From positions 62,001 to 126,000 of the forward strand of contig JAJFTF010000040.1 of NCBI GenBank assembly GCA_021373185.1: a stretch of 64,000 nt of DNA. Direction: 5' to 3'. A program made the position numbers and the translations under genes. Below the pieces are notes generated by a model. It made no database searches and had not been told where the DNA came from. It saw only the letters and a list, made by a program, of their open reading frames with translations. This document shows positions 28,356 to 37,541 of this stretch, piece by piece. Each line of letters begins with the position of its first letter. The first letter of the stretch is position 1. Origin of the DNA: Betaproteobacteria bacterium (GTDB lineage Bacteria > Pseudomonadota > Gammaproteobacteria > Burkholderiales > Sulfuricellaceae).

Positions 28356-29833
28356 GCGGGGGTCTCATCCTTTTGTTTGGCGGCGGCTGCAGCGGCCGCC
28401 TGGGCTTTTTTGGCGGCCAGCGCGGCGGCTTTCTCCGCAGCGGCTTTTTCCACGCGCTGGGTGTGCGCCTCAGCCAGAATCCGGGTCTGGTCGTTCTTGC
28501 GCCGTTCGCGTTCCTGGATGTTAATCATGCCCTTGGCGTAGTTGAAGTATTGCACCAGCGGGATATGCGAAGGGCATACCCATGAGCAACTGCCGCACGA
28601 CACGCAGTCCATCACGCCGAGGCGGGCGGCAACCTCGAAATTGTCCTTGCGGATGAAGGCGGCCATTTCCACCGGCACCAAGCCGCACGGGCAGATCGTC
28701 ACGCAACTGCCGCAGCGGATGCAGGCGCTGGCCGGTTGCTGGTTGATCTCTGCGGCGGTGAGCGCGAGGATGCCCGACATGCCTTTGACGACCGGCGCGT
28801 CCAGGCTGGGCAGCGGCTGGCCCATCATCGGCCCGCCGTTGACCAGGCTTGCCGGTTCGGCTTCGAAGCCGCCGCAGAAAGCGATCAAGTCGGCCACGCG
28901 AGCGCCGATTGGCGCCTCGATGTTGTTCGGTTCGCGCACCGCTCCGCCGCTTACCGTCACCACGCGGGACACCAGCGGACGACCGAAGCGTACGGCATGA
29001 TGCACGGCGCGGGCGGTGGCGACGTTATGCACGACCACGCCGATGTCGGCGGTAAGCTTTCGCGCCGGAGTTTCGCGCCCGGTGATGGCCTGCACCAGAT
29101 GGCGCTCGGAGCCCATCGGATACTGCACTGGCACGCCCACCACGGCGATTTCGGCAAAGGCTGCTGCGGCTTTGGTCATGATGTCGATGGCCTGGGGCTT
29201 GTTCTGCTCGATGGCGATCACCACCTTGGGTGCGCCCAGCGCATGAGCCATGATGCGCGCACCGTCGATGATTTCGTCGGCGTATTCGCGCATCACCCGG
29301 TCGTCGCAGGTCAGGTAGGGTTCGCATTCGGCGCCGTTGAGCAGCAGGGTATCGAGCTTTTTCAGGGTGCCGAGGCTCAGCTTGACTGCCGAGGGGAAGG
29401 CCGCGCCGCCCATGCCGACGATGCCCGAAGCGGCGACGCGCTCGTTGATGGCAAAAGTGTCGGCAGCAAAGGGGTCGGCGATGGGTTCGGGCAGTTCGGC
29501 CCATTCGTCCTTGCCGTCGGCTTCGATAACGATGGTGGTCTGCGCCAGCCCGGAAGGATGGGGTGCGACGATTTGGGTAATAGCCTGGATGCGGCCCGAG
29601 GTGGGTGCGTGCTGGGGAACTGACACCGCGCCGCCGCTACGTGCGATCATCTGCCCTTTTTTGACCAGATCGCCCTCGTTGACCAGCACTTCGGCCGGTG
29701 CGCCGATATGCATTTGCAGGGGGATGTAAAGCGTCGCCGGCAGGGGCAGGGCGACGATGGCCTTCTCGCTGGCCAGTTCCTTGCGGTAATCGGGATGGAT
29801 GCCGCCGCGAATCGGGAAAAGCTTCATTTGCAA
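28352..29833 (-). CDS. rnfC: Rnf electron transport complex subunit C (cluster 2)
   Basis: 493 residues. The RnfC core starts with FPIRGGIHPDYRKELASEK. Two 4Fe-4S motifs, CIRCGSCVTICPCGLVP and CVSCGSCSWVCPSHIPL, lie near residues 360-420. The C-terminal 60 residues are an Ala/Lys-rich helical tail. Unlike cluster 1, there is no repeat-derived ending. It couples NAD(H) to the complex. It starts 8 bp downstream of rnfB. Confidence 0.94.
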   Translation of the reverse strand: MQMKLFPIRGGIHPDYRKELASEKAIVALPLPATLYIPLQMHIGAPAEVLVNEGDLVKKGQMIARSGGAVSVPQHAPTSGRIQAITQIVAPHPSGLAQTTIVIEADGKDEWAELPEPIADPFAADTFAINERVAASGIVGMGGAAFPSAVKLSLGTLKKLDTLLLNGAECEPYLTCDDRVMREYADEIIDGARIMAHALGAPKVVIAIEQNKPQAIDIMTKAAAAFAEIAVVGVPVQYPMGSERHLVQAITGRETPARKLTADIGVVVHNVATARAVHHAVRFGRPLVSRVVTVSGGAVREPNNIEAPIGARVADLIAFCGGFEAEPASLVNGGPMMGQPLPSLDAPVVKGMSGILALTAAEINQQPASACIRCGSCVTICPCGLVPVEMAAFIRKDNFEVAARLGVMDCVSCGSCSWVCPSHIPLVQYFNYAKGMINIQERERRKNDQTRILAEAHTQRVEKAAAEKAAALAAKKAQAAAAAAAKQKDETPA

Positions 29834-29841
29834 CCTGCTCC

Positions 29842-30381
29842 TTAGTGCAGTGTGTGTTCGGTTTCAGGCTTGGCCCAGTGCCAGTTGCTCAGCGTCATTG
29901 GAACCGGGCGCATCTCGATGGCGTCGGTGGGGCAGACCTTGATGCATTTGGCGCAGCCATGGCAAGCATCGGCGATCACCGTATGCATCAGCTTGTTGGC
30001 GCCCATGATGGCGTCCACCGAGCATTCCTTGATGCAGCGCGTGCAGCCGATGCACAGTTCCTCGATGATGACGGCGTATTCCGGCCCTTTTTCTTCATGC
30101 TCGGACAGGTCGGCGGTGACCCCCAGCCTTTTTGCCAGCGCTTCGGCCACTGCCCGGCCGCCGGGCGGGCACAAGGTTACCGGCGCTTCGCCGCGCGCCA
30201 GTGCCGCTGCCGCCTGGCCGCAGCCGACATAGCCGCACTGGCCGCACTGCGAGCCGGGCAGCATGGCTTTCAATTCTTCTTCCAGCGGGTTTTCCTCTAC
30301 CGCGAGGAAACGCGCCGCCGCGCCGAGTATGCCGCCCAGAGCGATGCCCATTACCGTAAGACTTCCCACAGCCATTAACAT
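29842..30381 (-). CDS. rnfB: Rnf electron transport complex subunit B (cluster 2)
   Basis: 179 residues. N-terminal helix, 4Fe-4S domain CGQCGYVGC with a LCPPGG Cys, and a ferredoxin domain with CIGCTRCIKECSVDAI and CHGCAKCIKVCPTDAI. Ser replaces the usual Pro after the fourth Cys of the first ferredoxin motif. It lies 10 bp downstream of rnfA. Confidence 0.95.
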   Translation of the reverse strand: MLMAVGSLTVMGIALGGILGAAARFLAVEENPLEEELKAMLPGSQCGQCGYVGCGQAAAALARGEAPVTLCPPGGRAVAEALAKRLGVTADLSEHEEKGPEYAVIIEELCIGCTRCIKECSVDAIMGANKLMHTVIADACHGCAKCIKVCPTDAIEMRPVPMTLSNWHWAKPETEHTLH

Positions 30382-30391
30382 AGTCAGATCC

Positions 30392-30973
30392 TCAGTTCGT
30401 GCTCATGCCGGAAAAACCCATGAATGCCAACGCCAACAGGCCGGCGACGATAAAGCCGATCGGCGGGCCGGCGAATAAACGTGGGACATCGGCCAGCGCC
30501 AGCCGTTCGCGTAGTCCGGCGAAAATTACCATCACCAGGCTATAACCGATCGATGAGGCGAACGCGAACAGGGTGGCGGCGATGAAGCTCATATTGCCTT
30601 CAACCAACAGCAGGGCTACGCCCAGCACGGCGCAGTTGGTGGTGATCAGCGGCAGGTAGATGCCCAGCATCTGGAACAGCGGCGGCGACACTTTTTTTAC
30701 CGTCAGCTCGGTGAACTGCACGGCGGCAGCGATTACCAGGATGAAGGTCACGGTGCGCAGATAACCGAGGTGGTAAGGCTCCAGCAGGTAGGCTTGTACT
30801 GCCCAGTCGGCCATCGACGAAACGGTGATGACGAAGGTGGTCGCCATACCCATGCCGACGGCGGTGTCGATGCGGGTGGTGACGCCCATGAACGAGCACA
30901 GGCCGAGGAAGCGGGCCAGGATGACGTTGTTGACCAGCGCCGCGCTGACCATCAATAAGATGTATTCCTTCAT
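30392..30973 (-). CDS. rnfA: Rnf electron transport complex subunit A (cluster 2)
   Basis: 193 residues with six membrane helices. FLGLCSFMGVTTRIDTAVGMG has the FeS-ligating Cys, in the sequence GLCSFMG rather than the GLCPFMG of cluster 1. The start overlaps the end of the rseC-like gene by four bases, which shows the order apbE-rseC-rnfABCDGE-rnfH in one operon. Confidence 0.95.
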   Translation of the reverse strand: MKEYILLMVSAALVNNVILARFLGLCSFMGVTTRIDTAVGMGMATTFVITVSSMADWAVQAYLLEPYHLGYLRTVTFILVIAAAVQFTELTVKKVSPPLFQMLGIYLPLITTNCAVLGVALLLVEGNMSFIAATLFAFASSIGYSLVMVIFAGLRERLALADVPRLFAGPPIGFIVAGLLALAFMGFSGMSTN

Positions 30974-31476
30974 TTTTCAGCCTTTGGCATATTCAATGTG
31001 ACGGGGTGACAAACGCTGGCCGTATCGGCGCGGCGCAGAAAACGGGGGGCCAGTTCGCCTCGCGTGGACAAGCGGCTGGCACTTAGCCGCGCCAGCCCCA
31101 AACCAAGCAGCAGGCCGCCGAACATTGCGGCCATGGTGATGCCGTCGCGGCCTTCGGCCCATTGCGCCATTGCGCCGGAGATCAGCGCGGTGGTCAGCGG
31201 GATGGCATAGGCGGTGAGCGAGGCCTTGACCAGCGCGTTTTCGCGGATGCCGACCACCACGCGTTCGCCGACGGCGAGTCCGGCCTGGTTGTCGAGCGAG
31301 AAGCGGCGGGCTTCGAGCCGGCTGGCCGTGGTGCCGATGCCTTTCGCGCCGCAAGCCGAGGACGAGGCGCATCTGCCGCAGCTGGTGGTCTGCTCGGGCT
31401 CCAGCCAAGCCACAGAGCCCTCCACTGCGACGACGTGGGCGATGCCCTCGACCATGGCTGGCGCGCTGAAATCCAT
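30970..31476 (-). CDS. rseC: RseC/MucC family SoxR-reducing-system protein
   Basis: 168 residues from the ATG at 31474-31476; a GTG at 31500 is an in-frame alternative. The N-terminal cytoplasmic part has the family Cys cluster CGRCASSSACGAKG (C-x2-C-x5-C). Two membrane helices follow (about 95-140: LTAYAIPLTTALISGAM and ITMAAMFGGLLLGLGLARL). RseC-family proteins are linked to Rsx/Rnf and SoxR reduction. Placement between apbE and rnfA supports a role in maturation or electron transfer of this Rnf complex. Confidence 0.88.
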   Translation of the reverse strand: MDFSAPAMVEGIAHVVAVEGSVAWLEPEQTTSCGRCASSSACGAKGIGTTASRLEARRFSLDNQAGLAVGERVVVGIRENALVKASLTAYAIPLTTALISGAMAQWAEGRDGITMAAMFGGLLLGLGLARLSASRLSTRGELAPRFLRRADTASVCHPVTLNMPKAEK

Positions 31477-31502
31477 CCGGTTTTCTTCGGTAGCGGTCAC
31501 GC

Positions 31503-32501
31503 TCAGGCTTCCACGGTAGATGCCACGCCATCGGGCGTGACGTAGATGGCCTTGATGCCGCCGGCAGCCCGGAGAATGGCCTGGCGGCGCTCGGTCGGCG
31601 CCATCAGCATGGCGGTGGAGAGGCCGTCGGCGACGGTGCCGGTGTTGGCGATCACCGAGACTCCCAGCAGCGCCGGTGCGGTGCGCCCGGTGCGGGTGTC
31701 GATCAGGTGGGTGAAGCGGCCGGCATCATCGAACAGCGTGCCGTAGCCGCCCGAAGTGGAGATGCATTTGTCCACCACTTCCAGCGTGGTCACGGTGCGA
31801 CTCGGGTCGGCCGGATTGGCGATGCCGATGCGCCAGGCCGAGCCGTCAGGCTTGGTTGACAAGGCGCGTGGCTCGCCCATGTCCACCAGCATGCGGTCGA
31901 AGCCGTGAGCGCGCAGTACGTCGGTCACTTTGTCGGTGATATAGCCTTGGGCGCCGCTGTTGAGCGTCAGGCCCATGCCGGGCTGGGCGAAAGCGATGCG
32001 TTGGCGATCCGTATCCACTTCGACGGCGCGCCAGTTCACCAGGGCAAGCGTAGCGTCAAGCTCGCGCTGAGTCGGCCCGGTGGGGGTGGGATTGGAGCCG
32101 GTGAAATGGCGGAAATAGGTTTGCCACAGCGGTTGTACGGTGGGGTCGTAAACGCCGTCGCTGATCCTGGCCAGCGACAGGGCGTGGGTCAGCAGGGTGG
32201 TGAAATCGGCCGGCGCATTGTCCAGCACGCCGTTGCGGTTGAGCGCAGAGATCGCGCTGTCGGCGCGGTAAACGCTGAAAATCGCCTCAAGCCGCTGCAG
32301 TTCTTTCAGTCCGGCAGCGATGGCGGCATGCGCCTTAGCTTCGTCGCTGTGATAAAGCTGGATCGAGGCCGGTGCGCCCAGCGCGGTGCCTTCCCAGCGC
32401 ACCGGCCTGGCTTGCGAGATGCCGGCCTTCAGCAGCAGCGGCAGGCCGACAGCGGCGGCGGCAATGGTGATGAAGCGGCGGCGAGACAAGACGACAGACA
32501 T
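31503..32501 (-). CDS. apbE: FAD:protein FMN transferase ApbE (flavinylates RnfG/RnfD)
   Basis: 332 residues. A twin-arginine-like signal (LSRRRFITIAAAAVGLPLLL) directs it to the periplasm. Family motifs are WEGTALGAPASIQLYH, YDPTVQPLW, GYITDKV, the STSGGY region and HLIDTRTGRTAP with the metal-binding His and Asp. It transfers FMN from FAD to Thr or Ser of RnfG and RnfD type proteins. It is the only apbE in the window, and two Rnf complexes would need it. First gene of the second Rnf operon, behind a promoter-like segment at 32547-32575. Confidence 0.94.
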   Translation of the reverse strand: MSVVLSRRRFITIAAAAVGLPLLLKAGISQARPVRWEGTALGAPASIQLYHSDEAKAHAAIAAGLKELQRLEAIFSVYRADSAISALNRNGVLDNAPADFTTLLTHALSLARISDGVYDPTVQPLWQTYFRHFTGSNPTPTGPTQRELDATLALVNWRAVEVDTDRQRIAFAQPGMGLTLNSGAQGYITDKVTDVLRAHGFDRMLVDMGEPRALSTKPDGSAWRIGIANPADPSRTVTTLEVVDKCISTSGGYGTLFDDAGRFTHLIDTRTGRTAPALLGVSVIANTGTVADGLSTAMLMAPTERRQAILRAAGGIKAIYVTPDGVASTVEA

Positions 32502-32546
32502 AATGCGCGACCTCGGCAGACAGGTTTATGAATCAAGCGGTATTAT

Positions 32547-32575
32547 ATTATATCTCTTATATAAGAGCTTGAAAA
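32547..32575 (-). promoter_or_regulatory. Promoter with palindromic operator ahead of the apbE-rnf operon
   Basis: Read on the minus strand: TTTTCA (32575-32570), a 17-bp spacer, then a perfect TATAAT (32552-32547), with about 45 bp to the apbE start. The spacer holds the perfect 14-bp palindrome CTCTTATATAAGAG (32554-32567). A dimeric repressor bound there would block RNA polymerase. The regulator is not identifiable from sequence. Confidence 0.6.
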
Positions 32576-32661
32576 TAGTTGGTGAGATCACCATGTTACG
32601 ATGACCGTGTTTTAGCTGCAAGGTTCAGCTATTAATCAAGAAACGTTCGGTTCGATCGGCT

Positions 32662-34035
32662 TCAGAACGGCAATTGCGCGTCCGGCGCCGCCGCCAGCAG
32701 CATGGCACGGAACTCTGCCTGTATCCGCTTCAGCGCCGCCTCATTATCCCCCTCGAAGCGCAGCACGATCACCGGCGTGGTATTGGATGGCCGCATCAGG
32801 CCGAAGCCGTCAGCGTATTCGACGCGCAGGCCGTCGAGCGTGACGATTTCCGTGGCGCTCGGGAATCTGGCGGTCTTTTGCAACTGGTCGATCAGGGCGT
32901 AGTGCGCGCCTTCTGCCATCTTGATCTGCAGTTCCGGCGTGTTCACGGTGTCCGGCAGGCTGTGCAGGGTGGCGTTGATGTCGGCCTGCTGAGAAAGGAA
33001 CTCCAGCATCCGCGCGCCGGCATAGAGACCGTCGTCGAAGCCGTACCAGCGCTCCTTGAAAAAGATGTGGCCGCTCATCTCGCCGGCCAGTAATGCGCCG
33101 GTTTCCTTCATCTTGGTCTTGATGAAGGAGTGGCCGGTTTTCCACAGCAGCGGTTTGCCGCCATGTTTGCGTATCCAGGGGAACAGGTTGCGGGTGGATT
33201 TGACGTCGAAAATGATTTCCGCGCCGGGATTGCGTGACAGCACGTCCTGCGCAAACAGCATCAACTGGCGGTCGGGGAAAATGATGCGGCCATCCTTGGC
33301 GACCACGCCGAGACGGTCGCCGTCGCCGTCGAAGGCGAAGCCGATTTCGGCGTCCGAGGTCTTGAGGCGGGCGATCAGATCCTGCAGGTTTTCCGGCACC
33401 GAAGGGTCGGGGTGGTGATTGGGGAAATGGCCGTCTACTTCGCAGAACATTTCCTCCACTTCGCAGCCCATTTCGCGGAACAGCCTGGGTGCGAATGCGC
33501 CGGCCACGCCGTTGCCGCAATCGACGATGATCTTCATCTTGCGTGCGGGTTTGACGTCGGACACGATGCGCCGGATATATTCGTCGGCGATGTCATGAGT
33601 GGCGTAGCTGCCGTTGCCATGGACAAGGTCGTTCTTTTCGATGCGTGCGCGCAATGCCTGGATTGCCTCGCCGGACAGGGTGTCGCCGCCCAGCACCATT
33701 TTCAGGCCGTTGTAGTCGGGCGGGTTGTGGCTGCCGGTGACCATCACCGCCGAGTGAGTGTTGAGCTGGTAGGCGGCGAAATAAGTCATCGGCGTGGCGA
33801 CCATGCCGAGGTCGACGACGTCGATGCCGGCCTTCTGGATGCCGCGTGCCAGCGCAGCGGCCAGGTCGGGGCCGGACAGCCTGCCGTCGCGACCGATGGC
33901 GATGGCGCTCTGCTGGCGGGCGACCGCTTCGGAGCCGATGGCGTGGCCGATGGCTTCGACAATTTCGGGGGTGAGGGATTTTCCGACAACGCCGCGGATG
34001 TCGTAGGCTTTGAAAATTTCCTTGGGTAGGTTCAT
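32662..34035 (-). CDS. Phosphomannomutase/phosphoglucomutase
   Basis: 457 residues from the ATG at 34033-34035 (MNLPKEIFKAYDIRGVVGKS). AlgC/ManB-type alpha-D-phosphohexomutase. The phosphoserine loop is TGSHNPPDYNG, the Mg site is DGDGDRLG, the sugar-binding loop is GEMSGHIFF, and the phosphate-binding loop is RPSNTTP. It supplies mannose-1-P or glucose-1-P for LPS, exopolysaccharide or storage. A longer frame upstream adds 24 unrelated residues. Divergent from hemN. Confidence 0.93.
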   Translation of the reverse strand: MNLPKEIFKAYDIRGVVGKSLTPEIVEAIGHAIGSEAVARQQSAIAIGRDGRLSGPDLAAALARGIQKAGIDVVDLGMVATPMTYFAAYQLNTHSAVMVTGSHNPPDYNGLKMVLGGDTLSGEAIQALRARIEKNDLVHGNGSYATHDIADEYIRRIVSDVKPARKMKIIVDCGNGVAGAFAPRLFREMGCEVEEMFCEVDGHFPNHHPDPSVPENLQDLIARLKTSDAEIGFAFDGDGDRLGVVAKDGRIIFPDRQLMLFAQDVLSRNPGAEIIFDVKSTRNLFPWIRKHGGKPLLWKTGHSFIKTKMKETGALLAGEMSGHIFFKERWYGFDDGLYAGARMLEFLSQQADINATLHSLPDTVNTPELQIKMAEGAHYALIDQLQKTARFPSATEIVTLDGLRVEYADGFGLMRPSNTTPVIVLRFEGDNEAALKRIQAEFRAMLLAAAPDAQLPF

Positions 34036-34091
34036 GGCAGCGCCGTCTGGTTGAGATTGTCGGGCCGGATTATGCGGGTTTTGCGCCGTTT

Positions 34092-34121
34092 TTTCCACCA
34101 GCCACATAGCCAGAGTATAAT
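34092..34121 (+). promoter_or_regulatory. Candidate sigma70 promoter for hemN
   Basis: TTTCCA (34092-34097), 18-bp spacer, perfect TATAAT (34116-34121), 38 bp before the hemN ATG. I looked for an FNR-type TTGAT-N4-ATCAA site, which would suit an anaerobic gene, and did not find one. Confidence 0.4.
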
Positions 34122-34158
34122 CTTCGGATTACTTTAACTATCGGAAAAGCACGCCATC

Positions 34159-35529
34159 ATGCAACTCGCCGCCTCTCTTCTGGAAAAATACAGCAAGGCC
34201 GGGCCGCGCTATACCTCATACCCGACTGCGCCCTATTTCACCGATGCCTTTGGCGAGAAGCAGTGGCTGGAGGAAATCGGCCAGACCCAGAACAAGGGGC
34301 GCGATTTGTCGCTGTACGTGCATATCCCGTTTTGCGACACGCTGTGTTATTACTGCGGCTGCAACATGGTGGCGACGCGGAACTACAGCCGCGCCACCGA
34401 ATACCTGGATTATCTGTTCAGGGAAATCGATCAGGTCGCAGCGCTGACCAATCCGTCCAGGGTCGCACGCCAGTTGCATTGGGGCGGCGGCACGCCGACT
34501 TACCTGGCGCCCGACGATATTCGCCGCCTGTTCGCCCACATCGCCAGCCGCTTTACCATCGCCGCCGATGCCGAAACCGGCTGCGAGGTCGATCCGCGCG
34601 AGTTGACCCGCGACCATGTAAAAGCCATGAAGGAGGCCGGTTTCAACCGCATCAGCCTGGGCGTGCAGGATTTGAACGATGCCGTGCAGCAGGCGGTCAA
34701 CCGGGTGCAGCCGGAAAGCCTGATCCGCCAGGTTTACGGCTGGATGCGCGAGGAAGGCTTCGACAGCGTCAACATGGATCTGATGGTGGGGCTGCCGCAT
34801 CAGACCGTGGCAACCTATCGCGAAACGCTGGACAAGATCATCGCCATGGGGCCGGATCGTCTGGCGGTGTTCAACTATGCTCACGTGCCGTGGATGAAGA
34901 AAAACCAGAAGCTGATTGTCGAGTCCGAACTGCCCAGCCTTGCCACGCGCCTGGAGTTGCAGCAGTTGATCCTCGACAAGCTCACTGCGGCGGGCTATGT
35001 CTATATCGGCATGGATCACTTCGCCAAGCCCGACGACGAGATCGTCAAGGCGCAGCAGAGCAAGACCCTGTACCGCAATTTCCAGGGTTATACCACCCAC
35101 AAGAATTGCGACATCTACGCTTTCGGCGCGTCCTCGATCAGCCAGACCGAAGATGTGTTCGTGCAGAACGAGAAGAAGCTGTCCGACTACTACCGCCTGG
35201 TCGGAGAAGGGAAGCTGCCGGTCGAGCGCGGCCTGCGCGTCACGCAGGAGGACAAGCTGCGGCGCGATGCGATCACGCGCGTGATGTGCGACCTGGAGCT
35301 GGACAAGGCCTCATTCGGCAAGGAGTGGGGGATTGATTTCGACGTTCATTTCGCCGATGCGCTGGAGGAACTGAAAGAGATGGAAGCCGACGGCTTGGTG
35401 GTGCTCAGCCCGGAAAAAGTCACGATCACCCAGACCGGGCGTTTCTTCCTGCGCAACATCGCCATGCCGTTCGACGCTTATCTCAAGCAGCAGTCGGCAG
35501 ATATTCCACGTTTTTCCCGAACCTTGTAA
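34159..35529 (+). CDS. hemN: Oxygen-independent coproporphyrinogen III dehydrogenase
   Basis: 456 residues. A radical-SAM enzyme converting coproporphyrinogen III to protoporphyrinogen IX without oxygen. The opening KYSKAGPRYTSYPTAPYF is typical of true HemN. The 4Fe-4S cluster and SAM site is CDTLCYYCGC within HIPFCDTLCYYCGC, which has the extra Cys of HemN. GGGTPTYL, GVQDLNDAVQQAVNR and the C-terminal HemN domain follow. Full length indicates anaerobic haem synthesis, in keeping with the haem-binding sensors and low-potential electron transfer nearby. Confidence 0.96.
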   Translation: MQLAASLLEKYSKAGPRYTSYPTAPYFTDAFGEKQWLEEIGQTQNKGRDLSLYVHIPFCDTLCYYCGCNMVATRNYSRATEYLDYLFREIDQVAALTNPSRVARQLHWGGGTPTYLAPDDIRRLFAHIASRFTIAADAETGCEVDPRELTRDHVKAMKEAGFNRISLGVQDLNDAVQQAVNRVQPESLIRQVYGWMREEGFDSVNMDLMVGLPHQTVATYRETLDKIIAMGPDRLAVFNYAHVPWMKKNQKLIVESELPSLATRLELQQLILDKLTAAGYVYIGMDHFAKPDDEIVKAQQSKTLYRNFQGYTTHKNCDIYAFGASSISQTEDVFVQNEKKLSDYYRLVGEGKLPVERGLRVTQEDKLRRDAITRVMCDLELDKASFGKEWGIDFDVHFADALEELKEMEADGLVVLSPEKVTITQTGRFFLRNIAMPFDAYLKQQSADIPRFSRTL

Positions 35530-35571
35530 AAGCGGCTTCCAAAAACGCCGATTTAACGGTTCGGCAGGTTC

Positions 35572-36435
35572 CTAAGCCAGAGCCTGGGTGATTAGCTGGA
35601 TTTCCTCCTCGGATTCCTTGACCACCTCGATACAGGTTTCCGCGTTCAGTTGCAGTCGCTCGAAGGCCGATGGCGCCGTTTCCCAATTAAAGCCGTCCGG
35701 AATGCCGGGTTTGTCCTGGCAGCCGAGGATGTTGGCAACCATGACGACATCGGTCAGGTCTGCCGGGCCGGGATGCCCGTGGTTGTGGTCGAGAAATTCG
35801 TGATCGCGTGCGGCAATGGCGATTTCTTCCGGGATTTCCCAACTTTCCAGAATGACCTGACTGATTTCTGCGTGCCATTGCCAGATGATTTCATCGAGGG
35901 CCGATTCGTCGGCGAACAGGTCTGGGTAATTCTTTGCCCGGTACAGGATGTAGAACTTGCCGATATCGTGCAGCATTCCCGCCAGCATGGCTTCATCCGG
36001 GCTGAGGCGGGTTTTTTTCTTCGCCAGAACGAAGGCCAGCGCGGCAACCAGAATGCTGTGCTTCCACAGGCCATTGATGCGCGGATGCGCTGCGTAGTGA
36101 GGGTCGGCTTCGGTGAGCTGACGCATGCCTACCGATATGGCGACGTTGCGAACCAGCGCATAGCCCAGCCGGGTGATGGCGGTGTGCAGATCGGTGATCT
36201 TTTTGTTGCCCATATTGATTGCCACCGAATTGGCCAGCCGCAACAACTGGGCGGATAGTACCGGTTCGGCGCCGACGATATGGGCCACTTTTTCGGCGGA
36301 AGAGTCGGGGTCGCTCAACGCGGATCGAATGCTCATGGTGACATTCAGCGAAGTCGGGAAAACCAGGTTTTTGGCGGAAAGTTCTTTTGCCAAACCTTCG
36401 ATGAATTCGAATCCGTTCGGATAACCGCTTTTCAT
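35572..36435 (-). CDS. HDOD domain signalling protein
   Basis: 287 residues, essentially one HDOD domain. FPTSLNVTMSIRSALSDPDS, LRLANSVAINMG, TAITRLGYALVRNVAISVG and AGMLHDIGKFYILYRA are family hallmarks. HDOD proteins are HD-like, usually non-enzymatic, and act in bacterial signalling or motility control. An LHDIGK HD pair is present, but the other catalytic residues of the HD superfamily are not evident. Single gene convergent with hemN. Confidence 0.85.
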   Translation of the reverse strand: MKSGYPNGFEFIEGLAKELSAKNLVFPTSLNVTMSIRSALSDPDSSAEKVAHIVGAEPVLSAQLLRLANSVAINMGNKKITDLHTAITRLGYALVRNVAISVGMRQLTEADPHYAAHPRINGLWKHSILVAALAFVLAKKKTRLSPDEAMLAGMLHDIGKFYILYRAKNYPDLFADESALDEIIWQWHAEISQVILESWEIPEEIAIAARDHEFLDHNHGHPGPADLTDVVMVANILGCQDKPGIPDGFNWETAPSAFERLQLNAETCIEVVKESEEEIQLITQALA

Positions 36436-36513
36436 TGAATTCCTTGAGGTGCTTTTTGAGGCAAAGCCGGGTTATTCGGATGGCATCCTGTTGTGATCCT
36501 GAGTCTGCACGTT

Positions 36514-37527
36514 TCAGTTTATACCAAATGTCGCCAATATTTCATCAAATACCCGCTGCGGCGTGAGCCGCATCATGCAATCGAAATGGCCGAGCGGACA
36601 GGTGCGCTTGAAGCAGGGGCTGCACGGCAGGTTCAAGCTGACGACATGAGCTCTGCCCGACAAGGGCGGGGTGAAGCCGGGGCTGGACGAGCCGAAAAGG
36701 GCGATCATCGGCTTGTCGAGCGCGGCGGCGATATGCATCAGGCCGGAATCGTTGACCACGGCGAAGTCGGCGGCGGCGAGCAGATCGATGGCGGCGGCCA
36801 AGTCGGTTTGGCCGCACAGGTTGCGCGCCGCGCCGCTGCTGGCCTGCTCTATTTCAGCACCAATTTCGAAATCCTTGGCGGAGCCCAGCAGCCAGATTTC
36901 GTGGCCCGTGGCGGCAAGTTTTTGCGCCAGCTCGGCGAAATGCGCGGCAGGCCAGCGCTTGGCCGGGCCGTATTCGGCGCCCACACAAAATGCCACTGGA
37001 TTTTTCGCTGCCAAGCTGAGTTTGGCGAGCGTGGTCTGGACTTGTTTTGTATCGGCGGTCAGGCGCGGGTTTTCCAGCGGGCGGCGCAGCGGGGCTTTGG
37101 GGTGTTCCGCCAGAACGGCAAAGCGCTCCACCATCAAGGGCAGGGCTTGCGGATCGAGCTTGCGCCGGTCGTTGACCAGGCCGTAGCGCATTTCCCCCTT
37201 GAAGCCGGTGCGCAGCGGAATGCCGGCGAAGAAGGGGATTAGCGCCGACTTGAGCGAGTTGGGCAGAATAATGGCGTGGTCATAGCGTTCCCGCCGTAGC
37301 GCGCGCCCCAATTGCCAGCGCAGCTTGAGCTTGAGTTCGCCATGGGCCAGCGGGTTGATGATGACGCGCCTGATTTCCGGCATGCGCTCCATGATCGGCG
37401 CAACCCAGGCCGGTGCAAAGACGTCGATCACCGCGTCGGGATGCCGTTCATGCAAGCGCCGGAACAGCGGCTGCGCCATCACGGCGTCGCCGACCCAGGA
37501 AGGAGCGATGATGAGGATTTTAGGCAT
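36514..37527 (-). CDS. waaF: ADP-heptose:LPS heptosyltransferase II
   Basis: 337 residues from the ATG at 37525-37527 (MPKILIIAPSWVGDAVMAQPL). It adds the second heptose to the LPS inner core. Typical motifs are ILPNSLKSALIPFFAGIPLRTG, CVGAEYGPAKRWPAAHFAEL and VNDSGLMHIAAALDKPMIALFG. The upstream in-frame 16 residues are translated from the adjacent repeat at 37542-37614 and are not part of the gene. Confidence 0.93.
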   Translation of the reverse strand: MPKILIIAPSWVGDAVMAQPLFRRLHERHPDAVIDVFAPAWVAPIMERMPEIRRVIINPLAHGELKLKLRWQLGRALRRERYDHAIILPNSLKSALIPFFAGIPLRTGFKGEMRYGLVNDRRKLDPQALPLMVERFAVLAEHPKAPLRRPLENPRLTADTKQVQTTLAKLSLAAKNPVAFCVGAEYGPAKRWPAAHFAELAQKLAATGHEIWLLGSAKDFEIGAEIEQASSGAARNLCGQTDLAAAIDLLAAADFAVVNDSGLMHIAAALDKPMIALFGSSSPGFTPPLSGRAHVVSLNLPCSPCFKRTCPLGHFDCMMRLTPQRVFDEILATFGIN

Positions 37528-37541
37528 CAAAAAACCAGGAG

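Noticed and set aside
34092..34158. FNR/Anr site ahead of hemN
   Set aside because: No TTGAT-N4-ATCAA-like sequence is present between the two genes.
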